From JBBRBB01 sp963830175 (GTDB lineage: Bacteria > Bacteroidota > Bacteroidia > Chitinophagales > Chitinophagaceae), in NCBI GenBank assembly GCA_963830175.1, contig CAWHKV010000007.1, forward strand, positions 1-64,000: a DNA stretch of 64,000 nucleotides. The letters run 5' to 3'. A program made the translations under genes and the position numbers. The notes under the pieces were generated by a model. That model was given only the letters and a program-made list of their open reading frames with translations. It ran no database searches and was not told the origin of the DNA. Of this stretch, positions 24,665 to 34,710 are shown piece after piece. The first letter of the stretch is position 1. Each line of letters starts with the position of its first letter.

Positions 24665-27600
24665 TCATCTTAATAATGTAATATCTCCCTTTTTGCGATA
24701 TACCTTGTTATCACTAAACGTTACATCCAGTACATATGCATACACATCCATAGGTTGTAATACGCCATTCACTTTACCATCCCACCCGTTGGAAACGCTG
24801 TTAGATTGAAATACAAGCACACCCCACCTGTTATATATTCTCCACGTCATTTTTTCTACACCATAACCCCTTACACGAATCACATCATTTATATTATCTC
24901 CATTCGGACTAAATGCATTCGGAACATCAAGCAACGGCATTACCACGGCAGAAATTTCCTGGCAGGTATCATCGCTGCAACCTGACTGATCATTGTATGC
25001 GGTAAGGCAAACCTTATACGTTCCGGTTTTATTATAAATATGATTTACTGTAGTGTCGGTTCTAAAAGTTATAAGTGTATCGCCATCTCCAAAATCCCAG
25101 CGAAATCTTTGTCCGCCTGATGAAAAATTTATGAACTGGATAGGTTCATTCTCTTTAGGCGGTACGGGTCCAAATTGAAAGGATGCTACCGGTCCGGGAA
25201 ATACCTGTATGGTCATGGTCGTATCATCCTGCGGATTACAGGTATTAGGATCTGTGGCGGAAAGCGTTACAGTGTATGTACCTGCGGCATTATACAAATG
25301 GGTTGGGTTTACATCTGTTGATGTTGTTCCGTCTCCAAAATCCCAAACAAATTTATTGCCGCCTAACGATGTATTTGTAAACATTGCGCTGTAAGGCAAA
25401 CATCCAGAAGGTGGGGTATTAAATTGCGCAACTAATAACGGCGATGCCCGCAATTGCAGTACAGCAGAATCAGGAGCATTACAATAGGTAGTATCATTGA
25501 TCAGTAACTTTACATTATATGTTCCCGGAGCCGCATACGTATGCTGAACAAAAGGAGCATTGGAGACAAGTGTAGTGCCATCACCAAAATCCCACGTAAA
25601 GGAGTTAGCGCCAAAAGGCAAGCCCGGCGGGGCAATAGATGTATTATTGAATTGATAATTTAAAGAATCGCATGGCAGCAATTTGGTTTCAGTAAACTGT
25701 ACCTGGGCTTTGTTATCTTTTGCTTTGATTAGTACATAAGATGTATCGGCAATGTTACACGTGGCTGAATCTCTTGATACAAGCATTACCCGGTAATTGC
25801 CGACCAAATTAAACGTATGACTGATGGTAGGTTGCGTGGTTACAACCGGGGAAGAACCATCACCAAAATCCCATTTATAACTGGTGCCTAAATTTAATGT
25901 ATCAGTAAATTGAACGGTTAAAGGAATACATCCTGAACTGTCGCGCACCCTTCCATTTATAGAAGTTTGAATAGACGAAATAACACCTGCCAGTTCCAGT
26001 GCAATTTTAACTGCGGCTTCATTACACTTTGATCCGTTTTGTGAAGGATTGCCAGGACTCCATACGCCAGCTGTGGTGGGAAAAACTCCATTCTGACCGC
26101 AATTGGCACAAATGGCCTGGTAGATAGTGCCCCTCCTGTCGAAGCGGCTGGTACCACCATCCACATGGTCGCCTAAAACAGATGGATCATTTCGTGCATC
26201 CGTTCCAAAATAACTTCCAAACAACTGGCTTAACCCATTTTTCTCAAGCACAAAAAAGTAAAAATCTGCGCCGTCCGTTATTTTTGAAATGGCATTAGGT
26301 GTTAATGAAAGATCATAAGTATTGGCATTGGGGTATCCATCCTGTGTATTGATACCACCACCCCACCCCGATACATACACATTTTCGCAAACATCAACCA
26401 GAAACGCGGTGGGAGAAATATCAGGCACGCTTAATCCTTTACCAAAATTGGCTGAATACACAACACCTGAAAGGTCTTGCTGAAACTTGGTTATAAATTG
26501 TTTGCCATTCGCCTGGCTTGTAAATGCAACATTTTTTAAAGGAAAGCTTACGGTGGTAGTACCGGTTACATATGGAAATCCCTTTTTATCGAACTGAATG
26601 CCGTACACCAGGTCATTGCCCGTTGTGCCCACATAGGTAGTCTTTATTAGCACTGATCCATCATTTGAAAAAATGGACACAAACCCATCGCACTCTCCTC
26701 CTTTAAACGAGGTGGATAATATGCCATCTGCGTTGGAGGCATTCCGGGAAAAGTCTGTGCTGGTAGTTCCCCCAGCCACATAAATATTATTGTTGGTAGG
26801 ATTAAGCGTAAGTACAAAAGCGGCATCATCTCCATTGCCTCCTAAATACGTGCAGGTATATACTGCACCCAAATCGGGTGAAGTTTTGATAAGAACGCCA
26901 TCCTGTTTGCCTTTTAAAGCTTTTTGAACGGCATTGGGCGAAGTTGGAAAGTCAGCAGATTGCGTACAACTGGCTAGGTAAATATTGTCGTTATTGTCGG
27001 TTAATACTTCGCTGCGCGCATCATCTCCATAATTTCTGCGGGTAGCCGACGCCCCTCTTACCAGGGTCGAGTATTTTGGTTGAATATTTACACCATCTGA
27101 CCCGGCACCCCCAAATTTGCGGCTTGATAATAGTTTGGTGCCATCAGCATTCAACTTACCTAAAAAAATATCGAACCCGCCACCAGGTCCATAATTAGTT
27201 ACTGTTATGGGGAAATTGGTTGAGGTTGTTCGGCCGGAAAAAACTAGATCGCCATTTAAATCAACGATCATGCTGTGCGGTTGTTCAGTTCCGCTGCCAC
27301 CGATATACGTAGCATATAACCGCTGTGATCCGTTGGAACTTAATTTCATGATTGCGATGTCGTACGGTCCAACATTTTCACTGTTGTCACCACCATTAAA
27401 GGTTTCATCGTAAGCGCCATTACTTACAGGATATCCATCACTAAATGCGATGCCGCCTGCATAAAAATTACCTGCATTATCGTACGTGGCTGTGTAACCC
27501 CAGTTGTCTGCGCGGCTGCCGGTAAAAGTGGAAAAAATAAGTGACGGATCGATAATGAGCGTTGCATTTTTTAAGTAGTTACCTACTTTAAATCTAACAA

Positions 27601-28303
27601 TGTTATCTGATACCTCAAATTTTGCATCAACAACAGTTTTACCTTGTTCTGTTACCTGGTAGGTGTAAGGTTTTAATTCATATGCCTCGCCAATAGAAGT
27701 TTTAATAATTAGGTTGCCATTTTTATTTACACTAAGCTTTTCTGCTCCGGCAAACTGCAGTGCAATTTTATTGATGTCTGCGCCTGGGTTTACTATAAGG
27801 TCGTATTTAAGGTTGCCCTTTTCAGCATAATACCGAACGTCTACATTCTTGTAAATATTTTTATAACTAACGGCAGAAAACAGCCGGCAATGTGCCGCCC
27901 ATTTAGATGAATCTTTTCCTATAAAATAATTATTGTAGGTATTCTGGTATTTTTCCGGCTGTACCTGCGCCTGCGGTAAGGCATTTAAGAACTTTACTTC
28001 ATATGCATGTGACCGAACATGAAAAATATTTCCCGGATTTGAAGTACCCGATTTTTTAACTAGAGAATCGCCATGAACATGACCCCCAAAAAATTCAGCG
28101 ATTTCTTTTATATCATCACCATTATGCATAACGGCCTTGTAACCGTTTGCCTGTAGATAAACTGAGCCTCCGCTAATGTTTGCTTTAAAATGCACTTTAT
28201 CATCCCATTGTCCTTTGTTTTCTACGAACTCAAGATATTGCGCTGATGCCCTGTTGGCAAACAAAACAAACAAGCCAAAGATTATAAAATATTTAAATTT
28301 CAA
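24665..28303 (-). CDS. giant PKD-repeat surface protein with type B (CHU_C) T9SS sorting domain
   Basis: This 1212-residue exported protein has a signal peptide (cleavage near RASAQ, residue 22), an N-terminal YLEFVENKGQWD domain (DUF7948 type), beta-propeller-like SBBP repeats with YIGGSGTE and YLGGNGDD units, then at least four PKD domains (each carrying a WDFGDG signature, about residues 790-1120). It ends in a gliding-motility C-terminal domain starting NAFSPNGDNINDV. Such proteins are displayed at the cell surface, often as adhesins. The PorP/SprF gene downstream is probably its export partner. Confidence 0.95.
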   Translation of the reverse strand: MKFKYFIIFGLFVLFANRASAQYLEFVENKGQWDDKVHFKANISGGSVYLQANGYKAVMHNGDDIKEIAEFFGGHVHGDSLVKKSGTSNPGNIFHVRSHAYEVKFLNALPQAQVQPEKYQNTYNNYFIGKDSSKWAAHCRLFSAVSYKNIYKNVDVRYYAEKGNLKYDLIVNPGADINKIALQFAGAEKLSVNKNGNLIIKTSIGEAYELKPYTYQVTEQGKTVVDAKFEVSDNIVRFKVGNYLKNATLIIDPSLIFSTFTGSRADNWGYTATYDNAGNFYAGGIAFSDGYPVSNGAYDETFNGGDNSENVGPYDIAIMKLSSNGSQRLYATYIGGSGTEQPHSMIVDLNGDLVFSGRTTSTNFPITVTNYGPGGGFDIFLGKLNADGTKLLSSRKFGGAGSDGVNIQPKYSTLVRGASATRRNYGDDARSEVLTDNNDNIYLASCTQSADFPTSPNAVQKALKGKQDGVLIKTSPDLGAVYTCTYLGGNGDDAAFVLTLNPTNNNIYVAGGTTSTDFSRNASNADGILSTSFKGGECDGFVSIFSNDGSVLIKTTYVGTTGNDLVYGIQFDKKGFPYVTGTTTVSFPLKNVAFTSQANGKQFITKFQQDLSGVVYSANFGKGLSVPDISPTAFLVDVCENVYVSGWGGGINTQDGYPNANTYDLSLTPNAISKITDGADFYFFVLEKNGLSQLFGSYFGTDARNDPSVLGDHVDGGTSRFDRRGTIYQAICANCGQNGVFPTTAGVWSPGNPSQNGSKCNEAAVKIALELAGVISSIQTSINGRVRDSSGCIPLTVQFTDTLNLGTSYKWDFGDGSSPVVTTQPTISHTFNLVGNYRVMLVSRDSATCNIADTSYVLIKAKDNKAQVQFTETKLLPCDSLNYQFNNTSIAPPGLPFGANSFTWDFGDGTTLVSNAPFVQHTYAAPGTYNVKLLINDTTYCNAPDSAVLQLRASPLLVAQFNTPPSGCLPYSAMFTNTSLGGNKFVWDFGDGTTSTDVNPTHLYNAAGTYTVTLSATDPNTCNPQDDTTMTIQVFPGPVASFQFGPVPPKENEPIQFINFSSGGQRFRWDFGDGDTLITFRTDTTVNHIYNKTGTYKVCLTAYNDQSGCSDDTCQEISAVVMPLLDVPNAFSPNGDNINDVIRVRGYGVEKMTWRIYNRWGVLVFQSNSVSNGWDGKVNGVLQPMDVYAYVLDVTFSDNKVYRKKGDITLLR

Positions 28304-28374
28304 TCAGGGTGTTTTATAAAGTTTATGGCAACCAAATATTCAATTTACAGCCGATAATTGTTATTGCGAAAAAC

Positions 28375-28398
28375 GGATTGCGACGCAAGGGACGATGC
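28375..28398 (+). repeat. interspersed intergenic repeat, copy B
   Basis: GGATTGCGACGCAAGGGACG and onward; two mismatches from copy C at 54898. Located in the gap between the CHU_C protein and recG. Confidence 0.55.
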
Positions 28399-28501
28399 TA
28401 TTTATCTTTAAGCCGGTATAACAAAAAAACACCGGACCCATTTTGACGTTGATAATTATGCTTTGTGCCTTATTATAAACGAATGAGGTGGTATTTTGTT
28501 G

Positions 28502-30617
28502 TTATGAAATTTTGCTCCAAACTGTCTTTCCTTTTTGAAAGGATAAATAGTTTTTCAGCGGCAGATGGTCGGGATCATTAAGCCCTTCGTCTACCGAAAC
28601 AATATCACTTGCGTACTGCTTAGCCAAATCTAATAAAGCCTTGTCATTGACTATACTTGCCAACTTAAAGTTTAACACACCGCTTTGTTTTGTGCCCTCA
28701 ATATTACCCGGACCACGCAATTCAAGATCTTTCTCTGCAATTTTAAATCCGTCGTTCGTGGCACAAATGGTTTTGATCCTTTCTTTTGCTTCCTGGCTAA
28801 CTTTTGCGCCGGTAATCAGAATACAATAACTCTGCTCACTTCCCCGGCCTACACGTCCCCTCAACTGGTGAAGCTGTGATAAACCAAATTTTTCGGCACT
28901 TTCAATAACCATAATAGTTGCATTTGGCACATTGATTCCAACCTCAATTACTGTTGTACTTACCATTATGTGCGTATCACCTGCTACAAACCGCCGCATG
29001 TTTATTTCTTTTTGCTCGTTGTTCATTTTTCCGTGAACCATGCTTATGCTGTAAGCCGGCTCGGGAAAAAAACTTTTTACCTGTTCGTAACCTGTCATCA
29101 AATTTTCGTAACTCAATTTTTCACTCTCTTCTATTAATGGATATATTATATACGTTTGTCTGCCCAGGGAAAGTTCTGAACGAATAAAATCCATCACCTT
29201 GGCCCGGTGCATTTCATTGCGGTGAACGGTGGTTACAGGCGTTCTACCAGGTGGCAGTTCATCCATAATGCTGCTATCCAAATCTCCATAAACAGTCATA
29301 GCAAGCGTTCTCGGTATGGGTGTCGCGGTCATTACCAGTACATGCGGGGGAATGGGAGCCTTTTCCCACAGTTTAGCTCGCTGCGCCACACCGAAGCGGT
29401 GTTGCTCATCAACAATTACCAACCCAAGATTTTTAAACTGAACAATATCTTCTATAATAGCATGGGTACCCACTAAAATCTGTATAGAGCCATCTAATAA
29501 TCCTGCTAATATCTCCCGGCGTTCTGCTGCTTTAGTGCTGCCTGTTAGTATGCGCAGTTTTAATGGTAGTTTTTGAATTAAATTTGATATCCCTTCATAA
29601 TGTTGTGTAGCTAGAATTTCTGTTGGCGCCATCATGCAACTTTGAAAACCATTGTCGGCAGCCAGCAGCATGGTTAGCAAAGCTACAATGGTCTTACCGC
29701 TTCCAACATCTCCCTGCAGCAACCTGTTCATCTGGTGCCCGCGGGCAGTATCATTCCTTATTTCTTTAAATACTCTTTTCTGCGCACCGGTTAATTCAAA
29801 CGGCAGATGATTATTATAAAATGAATTAAAAAGTTCGCCTACTTTTTCAAATACGACTCCCCGGCTATGTCGCTGGCGGCTCTATTTTCACAAGGTGCAG
29901 CCGCACCTGTGCTATAAAAAGTTCCTCAAACTTAAGCCTGTAAATAGCCTGTTGAAATTCGTGGTTAGACCGTGGAAAGTGAATGTTTCTAAAAGCCTCA
30001 AACCTGCTTATTAAGTGCAATTTTTTTACGATGGATGATGGCAGGTTTTCAGGAACGTCTTTTTCTGAAATTTGTAAAATTAACGCCTCGGTTAATTTTC
30101 CTAGTTGCCTTGCATTTAACCCTTTAGCCTTTAGTTTTTCGGTTGTGGGATAAACCGGTTCAAGGAAGGATTTACCGGGTGTTGATGATGCTTCGATCAA
30201 CTCAATTTCGGGATGCGTTATTTGAGGGTTTCCATTAAAAAAACCAGCCTTACCATACACAAGATAATGCCCACCCTCTTTAAGTATTTTTTGTACCCAG
30301 TTTATTCCCTGAAACCAGGTAAGCTCCATTTCTCCGGATGCGTCTGTAAGGTCTGCCACTAAACGTTTTGCGCGGTTCTCCCCCAATGTTCTTATACCTG
30401 AAATTTTACCTGCTACCTGTATATACTCAGTCTGGTAATTGATATCGCTGATATTGCTAACCTGGGTTTTATCTACATAGCGAAGGGGAAAATGTTCGAG
30501 CAGGTCACGGAAAGTGAAAATGGAAAGCTCTTTCCGAAGCATGTCTGCTCGCAAGGGACCAACACCTTTCAGGTATTCAACAGGCGAATCTAGTATGGAT
30601 GGTTTGGAAGAAATAAT
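28502..30617 (-). CDS. recG: ATP-dependent DNA helicase RecG, frameshifted
   Basis: RecG regresses stalled forks and processes branched DNA. The N-terminal piece contains the wedge/OB domain (VEYLKGVGPLRADML, FQGINWVQK). The C-terminal piece holds helicase motifs: LLQGDVGSGKT (Walker A), DEQHRFGV (DEQH box), TATPIPRTLA, and STTVIEVGINVPNA with HQLRGRVGRG. The frame breaks near 29880-29884; one extra base removed there joins VKI to SRQRHSRGVVFEKVGELFN. Homology starts at SKPSILDSP, but no ATG, GTG or TTG is found in frame before it, so the start is an ATT near 30614-30617 or a further indel; the end coordinate is therefore approximate. Confidence 0.92.
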
Positions 30618-30725
30618 GAAATGAAATTAAGTGAAAACCTATTCCTTAAAATCAAAAGTATTAAACAAAGGACTTAGCAGAAGAATGATTTATTCAATAA
30701 TAAAATCAAAAAATAAATTGTGGAG

Positions 30726-31585
30726 TTATCCCTTAGGAGTTTGAAAAATAATGGTTACAGTACCAGTTTGCACTTCTGAGCCTTTGGTAAATTTTAACTG
30801 GTAAGCTCTTCTTACCGCAATAGCATTAATATCAGAGAAGGCACTTCCTAATTTTATTTTGGCGCTTGTTACTGTTCCGTTTTCATTCACCGAAACATTT
30901 ACCAACACTTTTCCTCCATAGCGATATTCATCTTCAAAACGAGTAGTACTTGCAAGCCTTCGGCCTGTTAAACCATCGGAGATAGAAACGCCGCCTGTAC
31001 CCGTACCACCATTCCCATTATAATTATCGCTATTAGGATTTCCGTTGGGTTTACCCTGGTCTCCTGTACCACCTGCTATACCCTGGCTTGCACTTTTGTT
31101 GTAACTGTCTGCATTATTACCGCCGGTTGTAGCGCTACTGCCGCCCGCATAAACTGCTTTTGCTTTTGGAGGGGTGGGTACTTTTTCTGTTACCGTGGTT
31201 GTTTTGCTTTTGGTGATATTATTTACGGGTGAATTATTTTTTTTAACCTCAGGTTTGGGAGAAGTATTTATTGGTGGTGCATCCGCATCATTATTCTCGG
31301 CAACTTCCTTTTGTGTTTCTGCAGATGCAGGCGCGGAAACGGGTGGTGTATAATTGGAATTCGTTTCAATAGAGGGCGGCCGGGCATCATTGGAGCATTA
31401 TTTCCAAAACCTGCATCGCTGTTACCCAGGTTTACTTCAATACCATAATCTGCTATGGGTTCAACAACACCGGGATCAGTCCAGCTAATGAGGAAGAAAA
31501 TAAGAAATACCAAAAGCGAAATCATGGCAGTAATACCAAGTGCTTTCAGGTTTTTTTCTTTTTCAAATTGCGCATCCATATTCAT
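30726..31585 (-). CDS. TonB family energy-transducing protein, frameshifted
   Basis: The N-terminal part has one transmembrane helix (about residues 17-36, ending with SWTDPG). A Pro/Lys/Asn/Gly-rich periplasmic spacer follows. The C-terminal TonB domain reads GKVLVNVSVNENGTV, AIAVRRAYQLKF and VTIIFQTPKG. The frame is lost after APMMPG; adding one G or C in the GGCCGGG run at 31378-31384 restores PPPSIETNS and gives 286 residues with no stop in between. It would couple the proton motive force to TonB-dependent receptors. It lies between recG and sppA. Confidence 0.87.
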
Positions 31586-31664
31586 TGAAACAAATGTATT
31601 ATTTGGTTTTCAATTGCCTTGTTATAAAGATGCTAACGTATGTGCACAGTAAAATGTTATAACA

Positions 31665-33422
31665 CTAATGAATGTTGAACATGAATGGAAGTTTGGCTTG
31701 GGGTATCCCGATTATTTGCTGTACGGATTTTGCCTGCAACAAGAGGTTATATTGTTTTTCACCTACTTCATTCTTAATACTTTTCATTTTAATAGACGCA
31801 AACAATGAGTTATCGAAAACTTCTTCAAGCCAGGTTTTCTTTTCAGGATATTCCCGTGTACGGTAAGAGGTAATACGCGCCATGCGTGCTGCACAATCCA
31901 CTGCATTTTGCAATGTTCCCAGCTTGTCTACCAATCCCAGTGTAGCTGCAGTTTCACCTGTCCATACCCTTCCCTGTGCAATACTGTCAACAAAAGCTGG
32001 GGCTAATCCCCGCCCTTTCGAAACCCGGCTTATAAATACATGATAAATTGAATCAATTGAACTTTGAATAAATTTACTTTCTGTTTCACTTAACGGTCGG
32101 GTAACATTTGGCATATCGGCATAGGGCGCTGTTTTAACAGCATCGAATGTAATACCCAGTTTATCATTGAAAAAGCCTTCCATGTTAGGGATTAGGGTAA
32201 ACACACCTATAGAACCTGTAATGGTGGCCGGGCTGGCATAAATACTGTCAGCAGCGCAGGAAATATAATAGCCCCCGGATGCAGCCAGGTTACCCATACT
32301 AACTACAACAGGCTTTTGTTTTTTTGCCAGGGCAATCTCACGCCATATTTTTTCACTGGCTAAAACACTGCCTCCCGGAGAGTTTACACGAAATACGATC
32401 GCTTTGGTTTCTTTGTCTAAACGTGCCTTGCGAATGATTCTTACAAATTCATCGCCGCCAACCTGTCCATCTTCTCCTTTGCCATCCACAATATCGCCGG
32501 AAGCAAAAATGAGTGCAATTTTACCATCGCCTGAACTTGCATAGTTTACGGCTTTGGCATATTCTCCGGGTGAAATAAAACTTATTTCCTCCGTTTGTTT
32601 TTTTCCCGTTCTTTTTAATAATTCTGTTTGTACTTCATCATTATATTTTAACCCGTCAACCAGTTTATATTTTAAGGCATCCTGGGCAGACTGCACTTTT
32701 CCGGATATAGCCAGGGAATGAAGCAATGCAGTATCTATGTTTCTTGCAGCAGAAGTTTTTAACAATAAAGCTGCGTATAATTCATTTAGCCAAACAGAGG
32801 TTTGCAAACGATTAGGTTCACTCATTTCAGTATACCTGAAAGGCTCGGTGGCGCTTTTAAATTTACCCGCATAAAACACCTGCGGTTCAATTTCAAGTTT
32901 ATCAAGCAACCCCTTCATGAATACCAGGTTTGCAGCATACCCATCCCATTCAACACTTCCCATGGGGTTGCAATAAATTCTGTCGGCTACATTAGCTACG
33001 TAGTAAGCTTTCTGGGATAAAACATCACCATAGGCAATAACAAATTTTTTTGATTTTTTAAAATCAAATAAAGCCTTTCGCAACTCTTCGCTGGAGGCAA
33101 AACCGTTTTCATTACTGTTTGCCTTTAGAAAAATTCCTTTTATGTTCTGATCGTTCCTGGCGTATTCAATCAGCCTTACCAGATCATACATACCTGGAAT
33201 ATCTGATGATGGATCTCCGAGAAATGAACCGATTACATTTTCATCTGCCTGTTCTTTAAATTCATCATTCAGATCTATAAACAAAATACTGTTATTAGCT
33301 ACTGCAGGTTTGGACGAAGATGAGGAAGCAGACACCAGGGCTACTATAATACCAATAGCCAGCAAAACAAAAACAACTAAGGCAAGAAGGGCAGCAAAAA
33401 AGGTCTTAAAAAAATTTCTCAT
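31665..33422 (-). CDS. sppA: signal peptide peptidase SppA (67 kDa type)
   Basis: This 585-residue membrane-bound serine protease degrades remnant signal peptides. It has an N-terminal transmembrane helix (about residues 6-32) and two tandem S49 domains. The N-terminal domain carries the general-base Lys region (YGDVLSQKAYYVA). The C-terminal domain has VFRVNSPGGSVLASE and the nucleophile Ser motif in VSMGNLAASGGYY followed by ITGSIGVF. Length and layout match the long SppA form of E. coli and Bacteroidota. Confidence 0.95.
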   Translation of the reverse strand: MRNFFKTFFAALLALVVFVLLAIGIIVALVSASSSSSKPAVANNSILFIDLNDEFKEQADENVIGSFLGDPSSDIPGMYDLVRLIEYARNDQNIKGIFLKANSNENGFASSEELRKALFDFKKSKKFVIAYGDVLSQKAYYVANVADRIYCNPMGSVEWDGYAANLVFMKGLLDKLEIEPQVFYAGKFKSATEPFRYTEMSEPNRLQTSVWLNELYAALLLKTSAARNIDTALLHSLAISGKVQSAQDALKYKLVDGLKYNDEVQTELLKRTGKKQTEEISFISPGEYAKAVNYASSGDGKIALIFASGDIVDGKGEDGQVGGDEFVRIIRKARLDKETKAIVFRVNSPGGSVLASEKIWREIALAKKQKPVVVSMGNLAASGGYYISCAADSIYASPATITGSIGVFTLIPNMEGFFNDKLGITFDAVKTAPYADMPNVTRPLSETESKFIQSSIDSIYHVFISRVSKGRGLAPAFVDSIAQGRVWTGETAATLGLVDKLGTLQNAVDCAARMARITSYRTREYPEKKTWLEEVFDNSLFASIKMKSIKNEVGEKQYNLLLQAKSVQQIIGIPQAKLPFMFNIH

Positions 33423-33523
33423 TTTATGTATGTATAATTATTCCGGAAGCCCCGGTGGTTGTTTTATTTATTTAAATGCATTTAAAAATAAAGATATTTG
33501 AAACGCAGCATTCTTAATTAATT

Positions 33524-34012
33524 ATGAATAAAGCTTATCTACTTACAGGCGGCAATTTAGGAAACCGTGCCTTTAATCTTTTACAGGCTCAATCATTAAT
33601 TCAGGAACTGTGCGGACCGGTTATAAAAACCTCCCAAATGTACCAGACTGCGCCCTGGGGTAAAACAGACCAGCCCGACTTTTATAACCAGTGCCTGCTT
33701 ATAGAAACAATTTTAGAGTCGGAAAGTTTGCTTTTGCAATTATTAAAAATTGAGGAAAGGATTGGCAGAACCAGGGAAGAGAAATATGGACCCAGGCTAA
33801 TTGATATTGACCTGTTATTATATAACGAAGAAATTATTCACACGCCTAATTTACAGGTTCCCCACCCGCAATTACCCAAAAGAAAATTTGCCCTTGCTCC
33901 TTTAGCTGAGATAGCGTCTGAATACATTCATCCCCAAATAAAAAAATCAATTGGGGAATTATTAAATGCCTGTGATGACAATCTGCCTGTGCATAAAATT
34001 TTAAACGGTTAA
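33524..34012 (+). CDS. folK: 2-amino-4-hydroxy-6-hydroxymethyldihydropteridine diphosphokinase
   Basis: This 162-residue kinase transfers pyrophosphate from ATP to 6-hydroxymethyl-7,8-dihydropterin in folate synthesis. The family pattern is clear: LTGGNLGNR at the start, QTAPWGKTDQPDFYNQC, and GRTREEKYGPRLIDIDLLLYNE with the metal-binding Asp pair, then PHPQLPKRKFALAPL. It is followed 18-30 bases later by a deoxynucleoside kinase, suggesting a small nucleotide/folate transcript. Confidence 0.97.
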   Translation: MNKAYLLTGGNLGNRAFNLLQAQSLIQELCGPVIKTSQMYQTAPWGKTDQPDFYNQCLLIETILESESLLLQLLKIEERIGRTREEKYGPRLIDIDLLLYNEEIIHTPNLQVPHPQLPKRKFALAPLAEIASEYIHPQIKKSIGELLNACDDNLPVHKILNG

Positions 34013-34041
34013 CCTGTTAGCGAATAATTTTGACAGAGGCA

Positions 34042-34674
34042 ATGCAACACCATTACATTACAATTGAAGGAAATATTGGCGCTGGAAAAACAACCCTTGC
34101 GCATTTACTTGCAAAAAAGTTAAACGCCCGAATGATTTTGGAAGAATTTGCTGATAACCCTTTTCTTCCAAAGTTTTACGAAAATCCTGCGCAATACGCA
34201 TTTCCACTTGAATTGTTTTTTATGGCTGAAAGATATAAGCAGCTAAAAGAAATGTTACATACTAAAGACATGTTTCAAAACGTAACCATTTCGGATTATA
34301 TGTTTACCAAGTGCCTGTTGTTTGCCAAGGTTAATTTGTCCACCGAGGAATTTAGATTGTATCAAAAGTTGTTTGAAATAATAAATCAACAGGTAATTTA
34401 TCCAGACATATTAATATACCTGCATTCTCCCATTCAAAAGTTACAAACCAACATAAAAAAAAGAAACCGGGTATATGAACAAAATATACCGCACGATTAT
34501 TTGTACAACCTGCAAATGACTTATACGAGTTACATAAAACAACATAACATTAAAACCATTTTTATTGATGCATCCAATGCAGATTTTCTGGGAAATGAAA
34601 TTCATTTACAAATAGTTCTTGATGCGCTTAATGCAGACCTTGATACGGGGCAGCATTATTTCTCACTGCCATAA
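34042..34674 (+). CDS. deoxynucleoside kinase
   Basis: The 210-residue protein belongs to the dCK/dGK-type deoxyribonucleoside kinases, which salvage deoxynucleosides to monophosphates. The P-loop reads IEGNIGAGKTTL; EEFADNPFLPKFYENP carries the conserved substrate Glu; a lid-like KKRNRVYEQ follows. The ATG at 34042 (MQHHYITIEG) is preferred over a TTG at 34030. A 7-bp hairpin (CACTGCC/GGCAGTG, 34664-34683) straddles the stop codon but has a weak T tail. Confidence 0.92.
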   Translation: MQHHYITIEGNIGAGKTTLAHLLAKKLNARMILEEFADNPFLPKFYENPAQYAFPLELFFMAERYKQLKEMLHTKDMFQNVTISDYMFTKCLLFAKVNLSTEEFRLYQKLFEIINQQVIYPDILIYLHSPIQKLQTNIKKRNRVYEQNIPHDYLYNLQMTYTSYIKQHNIKTIFIDASNADFLGNEIHLQIVLDALNADLDTGQHYFSLP

Positions 34675-34710
34675 CCGGCAGTGCTATTTAACCATTAATT
34701 AAACAGCCTT

